The translations under genes were made by a program, and so were the position numbers. This document shows positions 26,120 through 35,337 of a DNA stretch of 64,000 nucleotides, one piece after another. A model generated the notes under the pieces. The model had not been told where the DNA came from. It ran no database searches and was given only the letters and a program-made list of their open reading frames with translations. Positions within the stretch are counted from its first letter, which is position 1; each line of letters starts with the position of its first letter. Source of the stretch: Nosocomiicoccus ampullae (GTDB lineage: Bacteria > Bacillota > Bacilli > Staphylococcales > Salinicoccaceae); contig NZ_MBFG01000001.1 in assembly GCF_001696685.1 (NCBI RefSeq), positions 251,714 to 315,713 of the forward strand, in the 5' to 3' direction.

Positions 26120-27460
26120 ATGACGAACGAGCAAGTGCTAACTGTGAGTGCTTTATCATCATATATTGAAGAAAAATTTGTTAGAGACCCGTACTTAGAA
26201 CGGGTCTTTATTAAAGGTGAGATATCTAATAGTAAATTACATAGTTCAGGTATTTTATATTTCACTTTGAAAGATGAATCGACAACACTACGCGGTATTA
26301 TGTTTAGTAATAGTGTGAAGCGACTAAAAAAAGTTCCGAGTGATGGGGACGGAGTCATCGTAGAAGGTAGGATATCTGTCTACAAACCCGGAGGATATTA
26401 TCAAGTTATCGCAAACGATATTGTACTCGATGGTCAAGGACAGTTATATGAAAAGTTAGAACAAAATAAAAAGATGCTTCAAGCGCAGGGGTATTTTGAT
26501 CCAGCACATAAAAAACAACTTCCTTATTTTCCAAAAACAATTATTTTAGTCACAAGTGCGACAAGTGCTGCATATGAAGACATGATACATGCTGCTGAAA
26601 AGCGTTTCCCACTTACAAAAATAAAAGTCATTAATACGTTAATGCAAGGTGAAAAGAGTATCGATTCTGTCATTAACAACTTAGATTATGTAGATCAGTT
26701 ACATGCTGATGTTGTTATTTTAGCGCGTGGTGGTGGTTCAATTGAAGACTTATGGACATTTAATGAGTTAGAAGTTGCCAAAAAAGTATTTAATATGAAA
26801 ACACCAATTATCACTGCAATTGGACACGAAACAGATACGACACTCGTGGACTTTGTATCTGATAAAAGAGCGACAACACCAACGCAAGCAATGGAGCATG
26901 CTTTGCCTGATCAACGATATTTAAAAGAGAGAGTTATCGAATCACAATTAGTATTGAAAAAGAAAATACAAGATACACTTCTCAACAAACAATCAAAACT
27001 TGAAAGCCATAAAAGCTATTATAAATTTAGAATGCCAACACGGTTGTATGACCAACATTTACAACAACTCGTCTATAAAAAAGATCAATTAGAGTCGTTG
27101 TATAATAAAAAGTATAATGAAAGACACCATCAATTTAGTCATTTGAATTATAAAATCAATACGCTCAGTCCACGACATATTATTGAAAACGGACAAACAC
27201 AAAATAAGCAATATCGACAGTCATTAACTAAATTAATGCAATATAAGATAGAACATTCTAAATTGCAAGTAAAAATCAAACTTGAAATTTTAGATAGTTT
27301 AAATCCACTAGAAATTCTAAAACGTGGATACTCATTTGTTAGTTTAGATGGACACGTCTTAAAGAGTACAAATGATGTGGATGTCGGAGATGTAATCCAA
27401 GTGAAATTAAGTGATGGTCGCTTAGAAACAAAAATTACTGAGGTGTATAAAGATGAGTGA
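26120..27460 (+). CDS. xseA: Exodeoxyribonuclease VII large subunit
   Basis: Single-strand DNA exonuclease, large subunit. It has 446 residues with an N-terminal OB fold ([22 protein letters not shown]), the core with [29 protein letters not shown] and [27 protein letters not shown], and a coiled-coil arm with the C-terminal LKRGYSFV. It overlaps xseB by 8 bases. Confidence 0.96.
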   Translation: MTNEQVLTVSALSSYIEEKFVRDPYLERVFIKGEISNSKLHSSGILYFTLKDESTTLRGIMFSNSVKRLKKVPSDGDGVIVEGRISVYKPGGYYQVIANDIVLDGQGQLYEKLEQNKKMLQAQGYFDPAHKKQLPYFPKTIILVTSATSAAYEDMIHAAEKRFPLTKIKVINTLMQGEKSIDSVINNLDYVDQLHADVVILARGGGSIEDLWTFNELEVAKKVFNMKTPIITAIGHETDTTLVDFVSDKRATTPTQAMEHALPDQRYLKERVIESQLVLKKKIQDTLLNKQSKLESHKSYYKFRMPTRLYDQHLQQLVYKKDQLESLYNKKYNERHHQFSHLNYKINTLSPRHIIENGQTQNKQYRQSLTKLMQYKIEHSKLQVKIKLEILDSLNPLEILKRGYSFVSLDGHVLKSTNDVDVGDVIQVKLSDGRLETKITEVYKDE

Positions 27461-27662
27461 ATCAGTAAAGGAAACACAAAGCTTTGAAGAAAAAATGAAA
27501 ACACTAGAGTCAATCATTGAACAATTAGATCGTGAAGATGTTCAATTAGAAGAGTCTTTAGATTTATATAAAAAAGGTATCGAACTTTCTAAACAGTGTG
27601 ATGAGATATTAAAAAATGCGCAACTTGAAGTCGAAGCTTTAGAAGGTAATACAGATGATTAA
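27453..27662 (+). CDS. xseB: Exodeoxyribonuclease VII small subunit
   Basis: 69 residues, a helical hairpin. The family core [19 protein letters not shown] then [18 protein letters not shown] is clear. It binds the large subunit arm. It is coupled by overlap to xseA and to ispA (8 bases each). Confidence 0.95.
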   Translation: MSESVKETQSFEEKMKTLESIIEQLDREDVQLEESLDLYKKGIELSKQCDEILKNAQLEVEALEGNTDD

Positions 27663-28530
27663 TAGCTATCAAAAATATTTAGACGATGTCGATAAACATA
27701 TTAAACATCATTTAAGTTTAAATGATGTGTCTGATCGTATTAAAGAATCTTCGTTATATTCAATTTCCGCAGGTGGTAAAAAAATACGTCCACTCCTTCT
27801 CTTTAAAACGTTGAGAGCACTTAATCACGAATTAAGTAACGGAGTACCTATGGCTGCTGCTATAGAAATGGTCCATACGTATTCATTAATACATGATGAT
27901 TTACCTGCGATGGATAATGATGATTATAGACGTGGAAAACTGACAAACCACAAAGTGTATGGTGAAGCAACTGCAATTCTAGCTGGTGATAACTTATTAA
28001 CAGAAAGCATTCATCTATTAACTCTCGCGGATTATAGTAACGATGTTAAAGTTAAACTTATTGAAACTCTTACTTCTGCAGCAGGTCAAAATGGAATGAT
28101 CAGTGGCCAGATGAACGATATTTTAAGCACAAATGCATCGATTGATTATGAAACGTTAGAACAAATTCATCGTCATAAAACTGGAAAACTAATGGTTGCA
28201 CCAGTAATATCAGCAGCAATTATTGCAAACCAAAATGAAGATGTTATTGCGACATTACAGCGATTTGCGGAAGAACTAGGATTATTATTCCAAATTAAAG
28301 ACGATCTTTTAGATGTACAAGGTACTAAAGAAGAAATCGGTAAAGAAGTCGGCACAGACGAAAAAAACAATACGACGACATATGTCTCTTTATTCGGTAT
28401 TGAAGGTGCGACAGATCTTCTAAAGAAAAAAGAGAAAGAGACGACTGAATTATTATATCGATTAAAAGATGAAATTGATATTATTCATTTAGAAGATATC
28501 ATTACCATTGTTGTAAATCGTACGAAATGA
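27655..28530 (+). CDS. ispA: Farnesyl diphosphate synthase (geranyltranstransferase)
   Basis: Condenses IPP with DMAPP/GPP to farnesyl diphosphate. It has 291 residues. The first Asp-rich motif is [14 protein letters not shown] and the second is [16 protein letters not shown] binds substrate near the N-terminus. It supplies the prenyl chain for undecaprenol, menaquinone and heme. A weak hairpin follows, so dxs has its own promoter. Confidence 0.95.
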   Translation: MINSYQKYLDDVDKHIKHHLSLNDVSDRIKESSLYSISAGGKKIRPLLLFKTLRALNHELSNGVPMAAAIEMVHTYSLIHDDLPAMDNDDYRRGKLTNHKVYGEATAILAGDNLLTESIHLLTLADYSNDVKVKLIETLTSAAGQNGMISGQMNDILSTNASIDYETLEQIHRHKTGKLMVAPVISAAIIANQNEDVIATLQRFAEELGLLFQIKDDLLDVQGTKEEIGKEVGTDEKNNTTTYVSLFGIEGATDLLKKKEKETTELLYRLKDEIDIIHLEDIITIVVNRTK

Positions 28531-28561
28531 TATTCATACATATGGATATCATTTCTATTTT
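28526..28561 (+). terminator. Possible weak terminator between ispA and dxs
   Basis: The stem AAATGATAT/ATATCATTT has a 12-base loop and a short T-rich tail, so read-through is likely. Confidence 0.45.
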
Positions 28562-28577
28562 TATAATCTTTTTTAAA

Positions 28578-28586
28578 TGATATAAT
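28578..28586 (+). promoter_or_regulatory. Extended -10 promoter of dxs
   Basis: TGaTATAAT lies 24 bp before the dxs start. The -35 is poor. Confidence 0.6.
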
Positions 28587-28610
28587 TAGAAAAAGATAGG
28601 TGGGTGCTAT

Positions 28611-30488
28611 ATGAAACTTGAAGAAATAGAAAATCCATCATTTTTAAGAGATAAAAGTGATGAAGAGCTTGAACAATTAGCACAACAAATTCGAGACTTT
28701 TTAATAGAATCATGTGCAGTAACAGGTGGGCATATCGGTGCTAACTTAGGTGTCGTCGAGCTCACTTTATCATTACATCGTTTTTATAATTCACCAGAAG
28801 ACAAACTTTTATTTGACGTTGGTCATCAAGCGTATATCCATAAAATATTAACTGGAAGAACGACAGATTTTAAAACGCTACGTCAATATAAAGGTCTGTC
28901 CGGATTTCCTAAAATGTCGGAATCAGAGCATGATGTATGGGAAGCAGGCCATTCATCTACTTCGCTTTCAGCTGCATTAGGTATGGCGAAAGCACGAGAT
29001 ATCAGAAATGAGAAATATGATGTCGTTCCGATTATCGGTGACGGTGCATTAACAGGTGGAATGGCCCTAGAGGCGTTAAACCATATCGGATCTGAAAAAA
29101 CGAAAATGACGATTATTTTAAATGATAATGAAATGAGTATCGCACCAAACGTCGGTGCAATACACAATATGTTTGGACGTATTCGAACGAATTCAAGCTA
29201 TAACAAATTTAAATATGATGCTGAAGAATTACTCGAAAGAATTCCGTCATTTGGACCGTCTTTAAGAGATTTAGCTGATAAAGTTAAAGACAGTTTAAAA
29301 TATTTAGTCGTAGACGGTGTATTTTTCGAAGAACTCGGTATTAAATATATCGGTCCAGTAGATGGACACAATTTTAAAGACATTACTAAAGCTTTAGAAT
29401 CAACAAAAAATTATGACGGACCAGCAATTATTCATGTCATCACAAAAAAAGGTAAAGGGTATTACCACGCTGAAAATGATGAGGTAGGTACTTGGCATGG
29501 ACTCGGACCTTATAAAATTGAAACTGGTGAAACAATTGGTGGCAGTGGTACACAGTCGTGGAGTGAATTCGTATCGAATTCAGTATTTGACCATGCATTG
29601 AAAGATGAACGTATCGTCGCGTTAACACCAGCAATGCCGGTAGGTTCGAAATTAACTAAGTTCCAAAACGAGCTACCAGAAAGATTTTTTGATGTTGGAA
29701 TCGCGGAACAACATGCCGTCACGATGTCTGCTGGACTCGCAGCTTCAGGTATGAAACCATATCTTGCTATTTATTCGACATTTTTACAACGTGGATATGA
29801 CCAAGTGTTACATGACGTAGATCGTCCAAACTTAAATGTATTTTTTGGAATTGATCGTAGTGGATTAGTCGGTGCTGATGGTGAAACACATCACGGTATT
29901 TTTGATGTGAGTTTCTTACTACCACTTCCTAACATGACGATTATGATGCCTCGAGACGAAGTTGAAGCGAAGTTAATGATTGACTACGCTGTCGAATACG
30001 ATGGTCCAATTGCATTACGTTATCCTAGAGGAAATGTTAAAGGTATTGAAGTCACTGAACGTCAGCCAATTGAAAAAGGCAAATGGGAAGTCGTCCATAA
30101 AGAAGATAAGAAGGACGTTGTAATCATCAGTTACGGTCCAACGTTAGATATTGCTGAAGAGGCAAAAGACATGCTATCTGAAACGAATATTAATGTTGAA
30201 ATCGTCAATGCGCGATTTATAAAGCCGGTAGATGAAGAAATGTTACATGAATATGGTAAAGAGAATGTACCGATGTTAATTGTCGAAGAAGTCATCGAAG
30301 CCGGTGGTCTTGGCCAATTTATTCAAGGGTTTATGTCGCAACATGACTTTACAAATGATGTTAAAACAATCGCTATTCCTGATGTATATATTGAACAAGG
30401 TGACGTTGAACAGTTACTTATAGAAGCAGGAATTACTTCAGATAATATTGTAAATACAATTCAAAAAATGGTAAAACATAATGGCTAA
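28611..30488 (+). CDS. dxs: 1-deoxy-D-xylulose-5-phosphate synthase
   Basis: Condenses pyruvate and glyceraldehyde 3-phosphate, the entry step of the MEP isoprenoid pathway and a source of thiamin and pyridoxal precursors. It has 625 residues. The TPP motif GDGALTGGMALEALNHIG...NDNEMSI is intact, with the catalytic His region GHQAYIHKILTGR and the C-terminal transketolase domains (YSTFLQRGYDQ, GIDRSGLVGADGETHHG). Staphylococcus uses the mevalonate pathway and lacks this gene, so it places the organism outside that genus. It overlaps tlyA by 8 bases. Confidence 0.96.
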   Translation: MKLEEIENPSFLRDKSDEELEQLAQQIRDFLIESCAVTGGHIGANLGVVELTLSLHRFYNSPEDKLLFDVGHQAYIHKILTGRTTDFKTLRQYKGLSGFPKMSESEHDVWEAGHSSTSLSAALGMAKARDIRNEKYDVVPIIGDGALTGGMALEALNHIGSEKTKMTIILNDNEMSIAPNVGAIHNMFGRIRTNSSYNKFKYDAEELLERIPSFGPSLRDLADKVKDSLKYLVVDGVFFEELGIKYIGPVDGHNFKDITKALESTKNYDGPAIIHVITKKGKGYYHAENDEVGTWHGLGPYKIETGETIGGSGTQSWSEFVSNSVFDHALKDERIVALTPAMPVGSKLTKFQNELPERFFDVGIAEQHAVTMSAGLAASGMKPYLAIYSTFLQRGYDQVLHDVDRPNLNVFFGIDRSGLVGADGETHHGIFDVSFLLPLPNMTIMMPRDEVEAKLMIDYAVEYDGPIALRYPRGNVKGIEVTERQPIEKGKWEVVHKEDKKDVVIISYGPTLDIAEEAKDMLSETNINVEIVNARFIKPVDEEMLHEYGKENVPMLIVEEVIEAGGLGQFIQGFMSQHDFTNDVKTIAIPDVYIEQGDVEQLLIEAGITSDNIVNTIQKMVKHNG

Positions 30489-31260
30489 GATCCGTGCAGA
30501 TCAATATATATTTGAACATTTTAGTCTTGGCACAATAGAAGACGTCAGACGTCTAATTATGGCAGGAAAAGTGTTAAATAATAATGAACCAGTGTATAAA
30601 CCATCTGATATTATCGATACGAAGAAGGTTGATATTCGCTTTAAAAAAGTGAAAACTTACGTTTCAAGAGGCGGTATCAAATTAAAAGCTGCGATTAATG
30701 AATTTAATTTAAACTTAGAAAATTGTATCGTTCTTGATATTGGAAGTTCAACAGGTGGTTTCACAGATTGTAGTTTACAGCATGGTGCAGAGTCTGTTTA
30801 CGCAGTTGATGTCGGTACAAACCAACTCGACTATAAACTTAGAACAGATTCACGTGTCACAGTGATGGAGCAAACGAATTTTAAGCATACGGCAATTGAT
30901 GATTTTAAAAATTTACCAAACGTCATGACGATTGATGTGAGTTTTACTTCTATCGTCCCGATTATTAGACACATCACTGAACTTTTCAATCACGAATACA
31001 CAGTCATTGCATTAATTAAACCACAATTTGAAAGCTATTTAGAAGAAAAAGAGGATACACTGATTATTCAAAGCGACGTGACGAAGAGAAACGTAATAGA
31101 GCGCGTTGTTGAAGTATGTACTTCTCTTGGATTATCAACGTATGATATTATTCGTTCACCAATTACTGGTACAAAAGGTAACGAAGAATTTTTACTTCAC
31201 ATAAAAAATGATGGGGAAAATTCAGTGATCGAACAACAAAAAATCGACCAATTATTTTAA
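30481..31260 (+). CDS. tlyA: TlyA family rRNA 2'-O-methyltransferase
   Basis: Methylates ribosomal RNA in TlyA-family proteins; often misnamed hemolysin. It has 259 residues: an N-terminal S4 RNA-binding domain (3-65, RADQYIFEHF...VRRLIMAGKV), then an FtsJ-type methyltransferase with the SAM site VLDIGSSTGGFTDCSL and VDVGTNQLDYKLR. It is coupled to dxs by overlap, as yqxC is in Bacillus. The exact target nucleotide is not predictable here. Confidence 0.92.
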   Translation: MAKIRADQYIFEHFSLGTIEDVRRLIMAGKVLNNNEPVYKPSDIIDTKKVDIRFKKVKTYVSRGGIKLKAAINEFNLNLENCIVLDIGSSTGGFTDCSLQHGAESVYAVDVGTNQLDYKLRTDSRVTVMEQTNFKHTAIDDFKNLPNVMTIDVSFTSIVPIIRHITELFNHEYTVIALIKPQFESYLEEKEDTLIIQSDVTKRNVIERVVEVCTSLGLSTYDIIRSPITGTKGNEEFLLHIKNDGENSVIEQQKIDQLF

Positions 31261-31288
31261 ACTATCCGTTTTCGGATAGTTTTTCTTT
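31259..31288 (+). terminator. Terminator of dxs-tlyA
   Basis: The stem AAACTATCCG/CGGATAGTTT with the T-rich tail TTCTTTTC overlaps the tlyA stop. Confidence 0.88.
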
Positions 31289-31297
31289 TCTTTTAGT

Positions 31298-31327
31298 TTG
31301 TTATACTACACGAAAACATGATATTAT
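31298..31327 (+). promoter_or_regulatory. Promoter of argR-recN
   Basis: TTGTTA, 18 bp, TATTAT, with an extended -10 (TGaTATTAT, 31319-31327). Confidence 0.7.
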
Positions 31328-31341
31328 TGAATAAATATTAA
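31328..31341 (+). promoter_or_regulatory. ARG box at the argR promoter
   Basis: TGAATAAATATTAA matches the arginine repressor operator TGAATwwwwATTCA with a single mismatch. It begins right after the -10 and covers the expected transcription start, so ArgR very likely represses its own gene. Confidence 0.7.
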
Positions 31342-31364
31342 TGATATACATTGAGGTGACAATT

Positions 31365-31817
31365 ATGTCTAGTAAAGTAGTAAGGCAAATTAAAATTAGA
31401 GAAATTATTACGAGTAACGACATTGAAACGCAAGAAGAACTTGTCCAAAAATTACGCGAAAATAATTTCGATGTAACTCAAGCAACGGTGTCACGTGATA
31501 TTAAAGAATTACAATTATTTAAAGTTCCAAAAGCTGATGGTACGTATATTTACAGCATGCCTGAAGATAGACGTTATCATACTCTTGAAAAACTCGGTCG
31601 CTATTTAATGGATAGCTTTGTAAAGCTAGATTATCAAGACAGTTTAATAGTATTAAAAACGTTACCTGGTAACGCACAGTCAATCGGAGCGATTATTGAT
31701 CAACTCGAATGGGAAGAAATTATCGGTACAATTTGTGGAGATGATACGTGTCTTATAATCTGTAGAGGAGAAGAAGCAAGAGATAGCGTTAAAGAGAAAA
31801 TTTTTAATCTGATTTAA
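31365..31817 (+). CDS. argR: Arginine repressor ArgR/AhrC
   Basis: Arginine-sensing hexameric repressor/activator of arginine metabolism. It has 150 residues from the ATG at 31365, with GAGGTGA 6 bp upstream. The 8 extra codons upstream are leader. The N-terminal winged helix is [18 protein letters not shown]...[13 protein letters not shown]. The C-terminal hexamer/arginine domain has [11 protein letters not shown] and [14 protein letters not shown]. An ARG box lies at its promoter. It is followed by recN. Confidence 0.96.
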   Translation: MSSKVVRQIKIREIITSNDIETQEELVQKLRENNFDVTQATVSRDIKELQLFKVPKADGTYIYSMPEDRRYHTLEKLGRYLMDSFVKLDYQDSLIVLKTLPGNAQSIGAIIDQLEWEEIIGTICGDDTCLIICRGEEARDSVKEKIFNLI

Positions 31818-31830
31818 GGAGCTGAGCACT

Positions 31831-33498
31831 ATTTTACTCCGTCTAAATATCAATAACTTTGCGGTACTAGAAAATGTAGAGCTTGATTTTTACAACCATT
31901 TAACGATTATTTCTGGTGAATCCGGAGCCGGTAAGTCGATGTTAATTGATGCGTTGTCATACTTAGCGGGTAAGCGTGCTTCAATGGATGACATTCGTTA
32001 TGATACGAGTGGGCTCGTATTAGAAGGTGTGTTTGATTTTCCAAATACCGCTACACTAAACGCCTTACTTGAACAATATAACATCCCAGTTGATGAAGTT
32101 TTTATCGTTAAAAGAGAGATAATGCATAACAAAAAAAGTATCGTTAAAATCAATAACCAAATGATTACTCTTGGCCAACTTCAAGAAATTATGCAAGAAG
32201 TATTTACTATTCATACGCAACACAAAAACGATGAATTATTAGAAACAAGCCGTCAAATCGATTATCTCGATCGATATATTGAACTCTATGATGAAGTAGA
32301 TTTTAAACAGTATCAGCAGTTATTTTATCAATATGACTCTATACAAAAACGTATCGCAGAACTCGAATATAAAGATCGCAATCGATTAGAACAACTAGAA
32401 CTACTAGAACACCAATATAATGAACTTCAATTAATGAATTTCACGACAGAAACTGAAGAAGATGATTTAGAAAAAGAACTCGAATACTTAATGAATTTTG
32501 AAAACGTCAATGAGAAGTTCGAACAAATTAAATCGATTTTAGACGGTGAAATTAGTGTTCAGTCTCTTTTATATGACGTCGTGCATCAACTTGAGGGGAT
32601 TACACCATTTGATGAAAAGTATTCTATATATACTGAAAAACTCGAAGAGAGTTATCATTTATTAACTGAGCTAAATAGTCAAGTTACGAATGATTTGAGT
32701 ACGCTTGAATACGATGAAGCGCGTTTAAACGAAATCCAAGACCGTTTAAATAGTATTAATCAGTTAAAACGTAAATTTAATGAGACATTTGAAGGTTTAT
32801 TACGTTTAGAGCGTAAACTAGAGACGGATATTAATGATTTAAAAAACTTTAGTCAATCATATGAAGAATTAATAAATGAAAAAGAAAAAGTGTTTAAACA
32901 ATTAAATGTATATGCTAAAAAGCTACATGACATTCGTCTTGACCGTAAAGACTTTTTAGAATCTGCGATTGTGAAAGAACTAGAAGACCTCGATATGAAA
33001 GATGTTCAGTTTAAAATCGATGTAAAGGAAACTCAATTTAATACACTCGGATTTTCTAACGTTGAATTTTTTATTACGACAAATAAAGGTGAACCGTTGA
33101 AACCATTAAACAAAGTGGCTTCAGGGGGAGAAGTTTCACGTATTAATTTAGGGCTCAGATCGATCTTTTCAATGTTTGAAAATCAAGCCCTCGTAATTTT
33201 AGATGAAATCGATTCAGGAGTCAGTGGTAAAGTCGCGACTAAAATGGCAGAAAAAATGAAACTACTCGCAAAGACGAGACAAGTATTTGCGATATCTCAT
33301 TTACCTCAAGCAGCAGCGGTGGCAGACCATCATTTACACGTGTATAAAACAGTTGTTAATGATCGTACTGTTTCGAAAGCTGAATATTTAGATGAAAATG
33401 AACATATTGAAGAGATTGCACGTATGTTAAGTGGGTCTACGATTAATGATGCAGCAATTAAAAACGCGAAAGAATTAATAAAGACGAGTAAACAGTAA
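31831..33498 (+). CDS. recN: DNA repair protein RecN, apparent ATT start codon
   Basis: SMC-like ATPase acting early in double-strand break repair. Homology (LLRLNINNFAVLENVELDF, Walker A SGESGAGKS) begins well before the first in-frame ATG at 31939, so that ATG cannot be the true start. In this frame there is no ATG, GTG or TTG between the upstream TGA and the conserved N-terminus. ATT at 31831 lies 9 bp after a perfect AAGGAG and aligns with the usual ML start, giving 555 residues, normal for the family. A long coiled coil spans about 150-370, and signature and Walker B follow (ASGGEVSRINLGLRSIF, LVILDEIDSGVSG). Confidence 0.93.
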   Translation: MLLRLNINNFAVLENVELDFYNHLTIISGESGAGKSMLIDALSYLAGKRASMDDIRYDTSGLVLEGVFDFPNTATLNALLEQYNIPVDEVFIVKREIMHNKKSIVKINNQMITLGQLQEIMQEVFTIHTQHKNDELLETSRQIDYLDRYIELYDEVDFKQYQQLFYQYDSIQKRIAELEYKDRNRLEQLELLEHQYNELQLMNFTTETEEDDLEKELEYLMNFENVNEKFEQIKSILDGEISVQSLLYDVVHQLEGITPFDEKYSIYTEKLEESYHLLTELNSQVTNDLSTLEYDEARLNEIQDRLNSINQLKRKFNETFEGLLRLERKLETDINDLKNFSQSYEELINEKEKVFKQLNVYAKKLHDIRLDRKDFLESAIVKELEDLDMKDVQFKIDVKETQFNTLGFSNVEFFITTNKGEPLKPLNKVASGGEVSRINLGLRSIFSMFENQALVILDEIDSGVSGKVATKMAEKMKLLAKTRQVFAISHLPQAAAVADHHLHVYKTVVNDRTVSKAEYLDENEHIEEIARMLSGSTINDAAIKNAKELIKTSKQ

Positions 33499-33516
33499 TT
33501 TGTTTACTCGTCTTTT
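33481..33516. terminator. Bidirectional terminator at the end of recN
   Basis: The stem AAGACGAGTAAACA/TGTTTACTCGTCTT is flanked by A and T runs. It covers the last recN codons and ends in the convergent yqzF-like gene. Confidence 0.88.
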
Positions 33517-33746
33517 GCTTTAAATCGCTCTTGAACTCGTTTATTTTTTCGCTCTCTATGAAGGACGTATCCTGCAACGAACCAAACTCCGAACACTAAG
33601 AGTACTAACCCTACAATAAATTGAAGGACAAGAGAACTAAATGGATCAATTGTGATACCGAATATACTGTCGCGAATTAATTTTACGCCATATCCTGCAA
33701 TAAAGACAGGAATCACTAATATTAATAGTGCAATTATTTTTTTCAT
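33504..33746 (-). CDS. Small membrane protein, DUF2627 (YqzF-like)
   Basis: 80 residues from the ATG at 33746, with AAGGTG 9 bp upstream; the longer open frame adds 17 codons without an SD. Two membrane helices (about 3-22 and 35-60) flank the conserved YGVKLIRDSIFGITIDPFSS, followed by GYVLHRERKNKR. This pattern matches YqzF/DUF2627 of Bacillus, which also lies by the branched-chain dehydrogenase genes. Function unknown. Confidence 0.82.
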   Translation of the reverse strand: MKKIIALLILVIPVFIAGYGVKLIRDSIFGITIDPFSSLVLQFIVGLVLLVFGVWFVAGYVLHRERKNKRVQERFKAKDE

Positions 33747-33898
33747 GTAATCAAACACCTTACTCAACATAATTATATAGTCTGTTAATGAAATCATCGT
33801 TTGTTAATGTATAATAGGAGATAATACATTTGTTTCATCGTATTTATTCTAGTCTATATAGAAAATGCGAGCAAGTGGTATATTTTTTTACAACTTTC

Positions 33899-33913
33899 AC
33901 TGGTCTGACCAGT
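33899..33913 (+). promoter_or_regulatory. Perfect 15-bp palindrome upstream of lpd (GntR/FadR-like operator)
   Basis: ACTGGTC-T-GACCAGT is a perfect 7-1-7 inverted repeat 18 bp before the lpd start. Its TGGTnnnACCA core is the form bound by FadR-subgroup GntR regulators. It may control the branched-chain dehydrogenase operon. No such regulator gene is in the window. Confidence 0.6.
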
Positions 33914-33930
33914 AACTTATGGAGGGTTTT

Positions 33931-35325
33931 ATGGAAAAGTCATATGACATCGCGATAATCGGTGGAGGTACAGGCGGCTATGTAGCTGCGATACGTGCAA
34001 GACAACTCGGCTTTACTGTCGCACTCATTGAAAAAGATAAACTCGGTGGCACGTGCTTACATAACGGTTGTATACCAACGAAAAGTTTGCTGAACACTTC
34101 AAATTTAATAAAAACTGCCAATCAGTTATCTGAATTCGGAATTTCTGAAGTATTGAATTTTAATTATGAAAAAATAATTGATAAAAAAAATAAAACTGTA
34201 GACACGTTATATAACGGTGTGTCATCACTCATGAAAAAACATCAAATTGACGTTTACTATGGTCATGGGAGGATATTAGGGCCGTCAATTTTCTCACCGA
34301 TGGCAGGCACAATCGCTGTAGAAACTGAAAACGATTCTATTATTATTAAAAATGATTATGTCATTATAGCGACTGGGTCTAAACCGATCGAACTTGACTT
34401 TTTACCATTTGATGGGGAATTTGTATTGTCGAGTAAAGAATTTTTATCTCAAAAAAAATTACCTAAATCTGTAGGTATTATCGGCGGTGGAGTCATTGGA
34501 TTAGAACTTGCATCTATATTATCTAATTTAAATGTCGACGTGACGATAATTGAAGGTAGTCAAAATATAATTCCTAATGAAGATAAAGACGTTATTCGTA
34601 CGCTTAAAAAGCATTTAGAACAGAGTAATGTAAAAATTACAACTGACTTTAAAATTAGTAATCAGACCGTTACAGTTGATGACGGTGTTTCTATAAAGTA
34701 TAACGACGAAACATTGAATTTCGAGCAAGTAATTGTTGCGATTGGGCGTAAAGCCAATATCGATGATATTGGCTTAAACAACACGAAAGCAAAATTCACT
34801 ACTTATATTGAAACGAATGAATTTTACCAAACAGCAGACAGCCATATATATGCGATTGGAGATGTATTAAATACATATCAACTCGCACATGTTGCTTCAA
34901 AAGAAGGCATAATAGCGGTTGAGCATATTAAAGGTTTAAATCCAATCACACTAAATTATGACACTGTACCGAGATGTATATATACGAATTTAGAAGTTGG
35001 GGTAGTCGGTCCTACAGAAGAACAGTTAAAACAAAAAGGGATCGAATATAATGTGAGCGTATTACCACTTCAAGCAGTTGGTAAGGCGATTATTGAAAAT
35101 GGCGGAGAAGGTTTTGTTAAGTTAATTACTGATAAAGATAATATGTTATTAGGCGCATCGATTGTTGGACCAAATGCGACTGAAATTATTAACGAATTAT
35201 CGCTTGCATCGTTTTTAAATAGTTCGGTAGAAGAACTATATAATTCAGTACATGCGCATCCGTCAATAAGTGAAGGAATTATGGAATCTGCATTACTTAT
35301 TGACGAAAGAGGGATTCATTTTTAA
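33931..35325 (+). CDS. lpdA: Dihydrolipoyl dehydrogenase (E3) of the branched-chain 2-oxoacid dehydrogenase
   Basis: Re-oxidises the lipoyl arm of E2 with NAD+. It has 464 residues from the ATG at 33931, with GGAGGG upstream. The FAD site is IAIIGGGTGGYVAAIRA and the redox disulfide GGTCLHNGCIPTKS. The NAD site is GIIGGGVIGLELAS and the C-terminal His-Glu pair HAHPSISE. It is first gene of lpd-E1alpha-E1beta-E2. The products feed branched-chain acyl-CoA to fatty acid synthesis. Confidence 0.94.
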   Translation: MEKSYDIAIIGGGTGGYVAAIRARQLGFTVALIEKDKLGGTCLHNGCIPTKSLLNTSNLIKTANQLSEFGISEVLNFNYEKIIDKKNKTVDTLYNGVSSLMKKHQIDVYYGHGRILGPSIFSPMAGTIAVETENDSIIIKNDYVIIATGSKPIELDFLPFDGEFVLSSKEFLSQKKLPKSVGIIGGGVIGLELASILSNLNVDVTIIEGSQNIIPNEDKDVIRTLKKHLEQSNVKITTDFKISNQTVTVDDGVSIKYNDETLNFEQVIVAIGRKANIDDIGLNNTKAKFTTYIETNEFYQTADSHIYAIGDVLNTYQLAHVASKEGIIAVEHIKGLNPITLNYDTVPRCIYTNLEVGVVGPTEEQLKQKGIEYNVSVLPLQAVGKAIIENGGEGFVKLITDKDNMLLGASIVGPNATEIINELSLASFLNSSVEELYNSVHAHPSISEGIMESALLIDERGIHF

Positions 35326-35337
35326 GGAGAGATTCGA

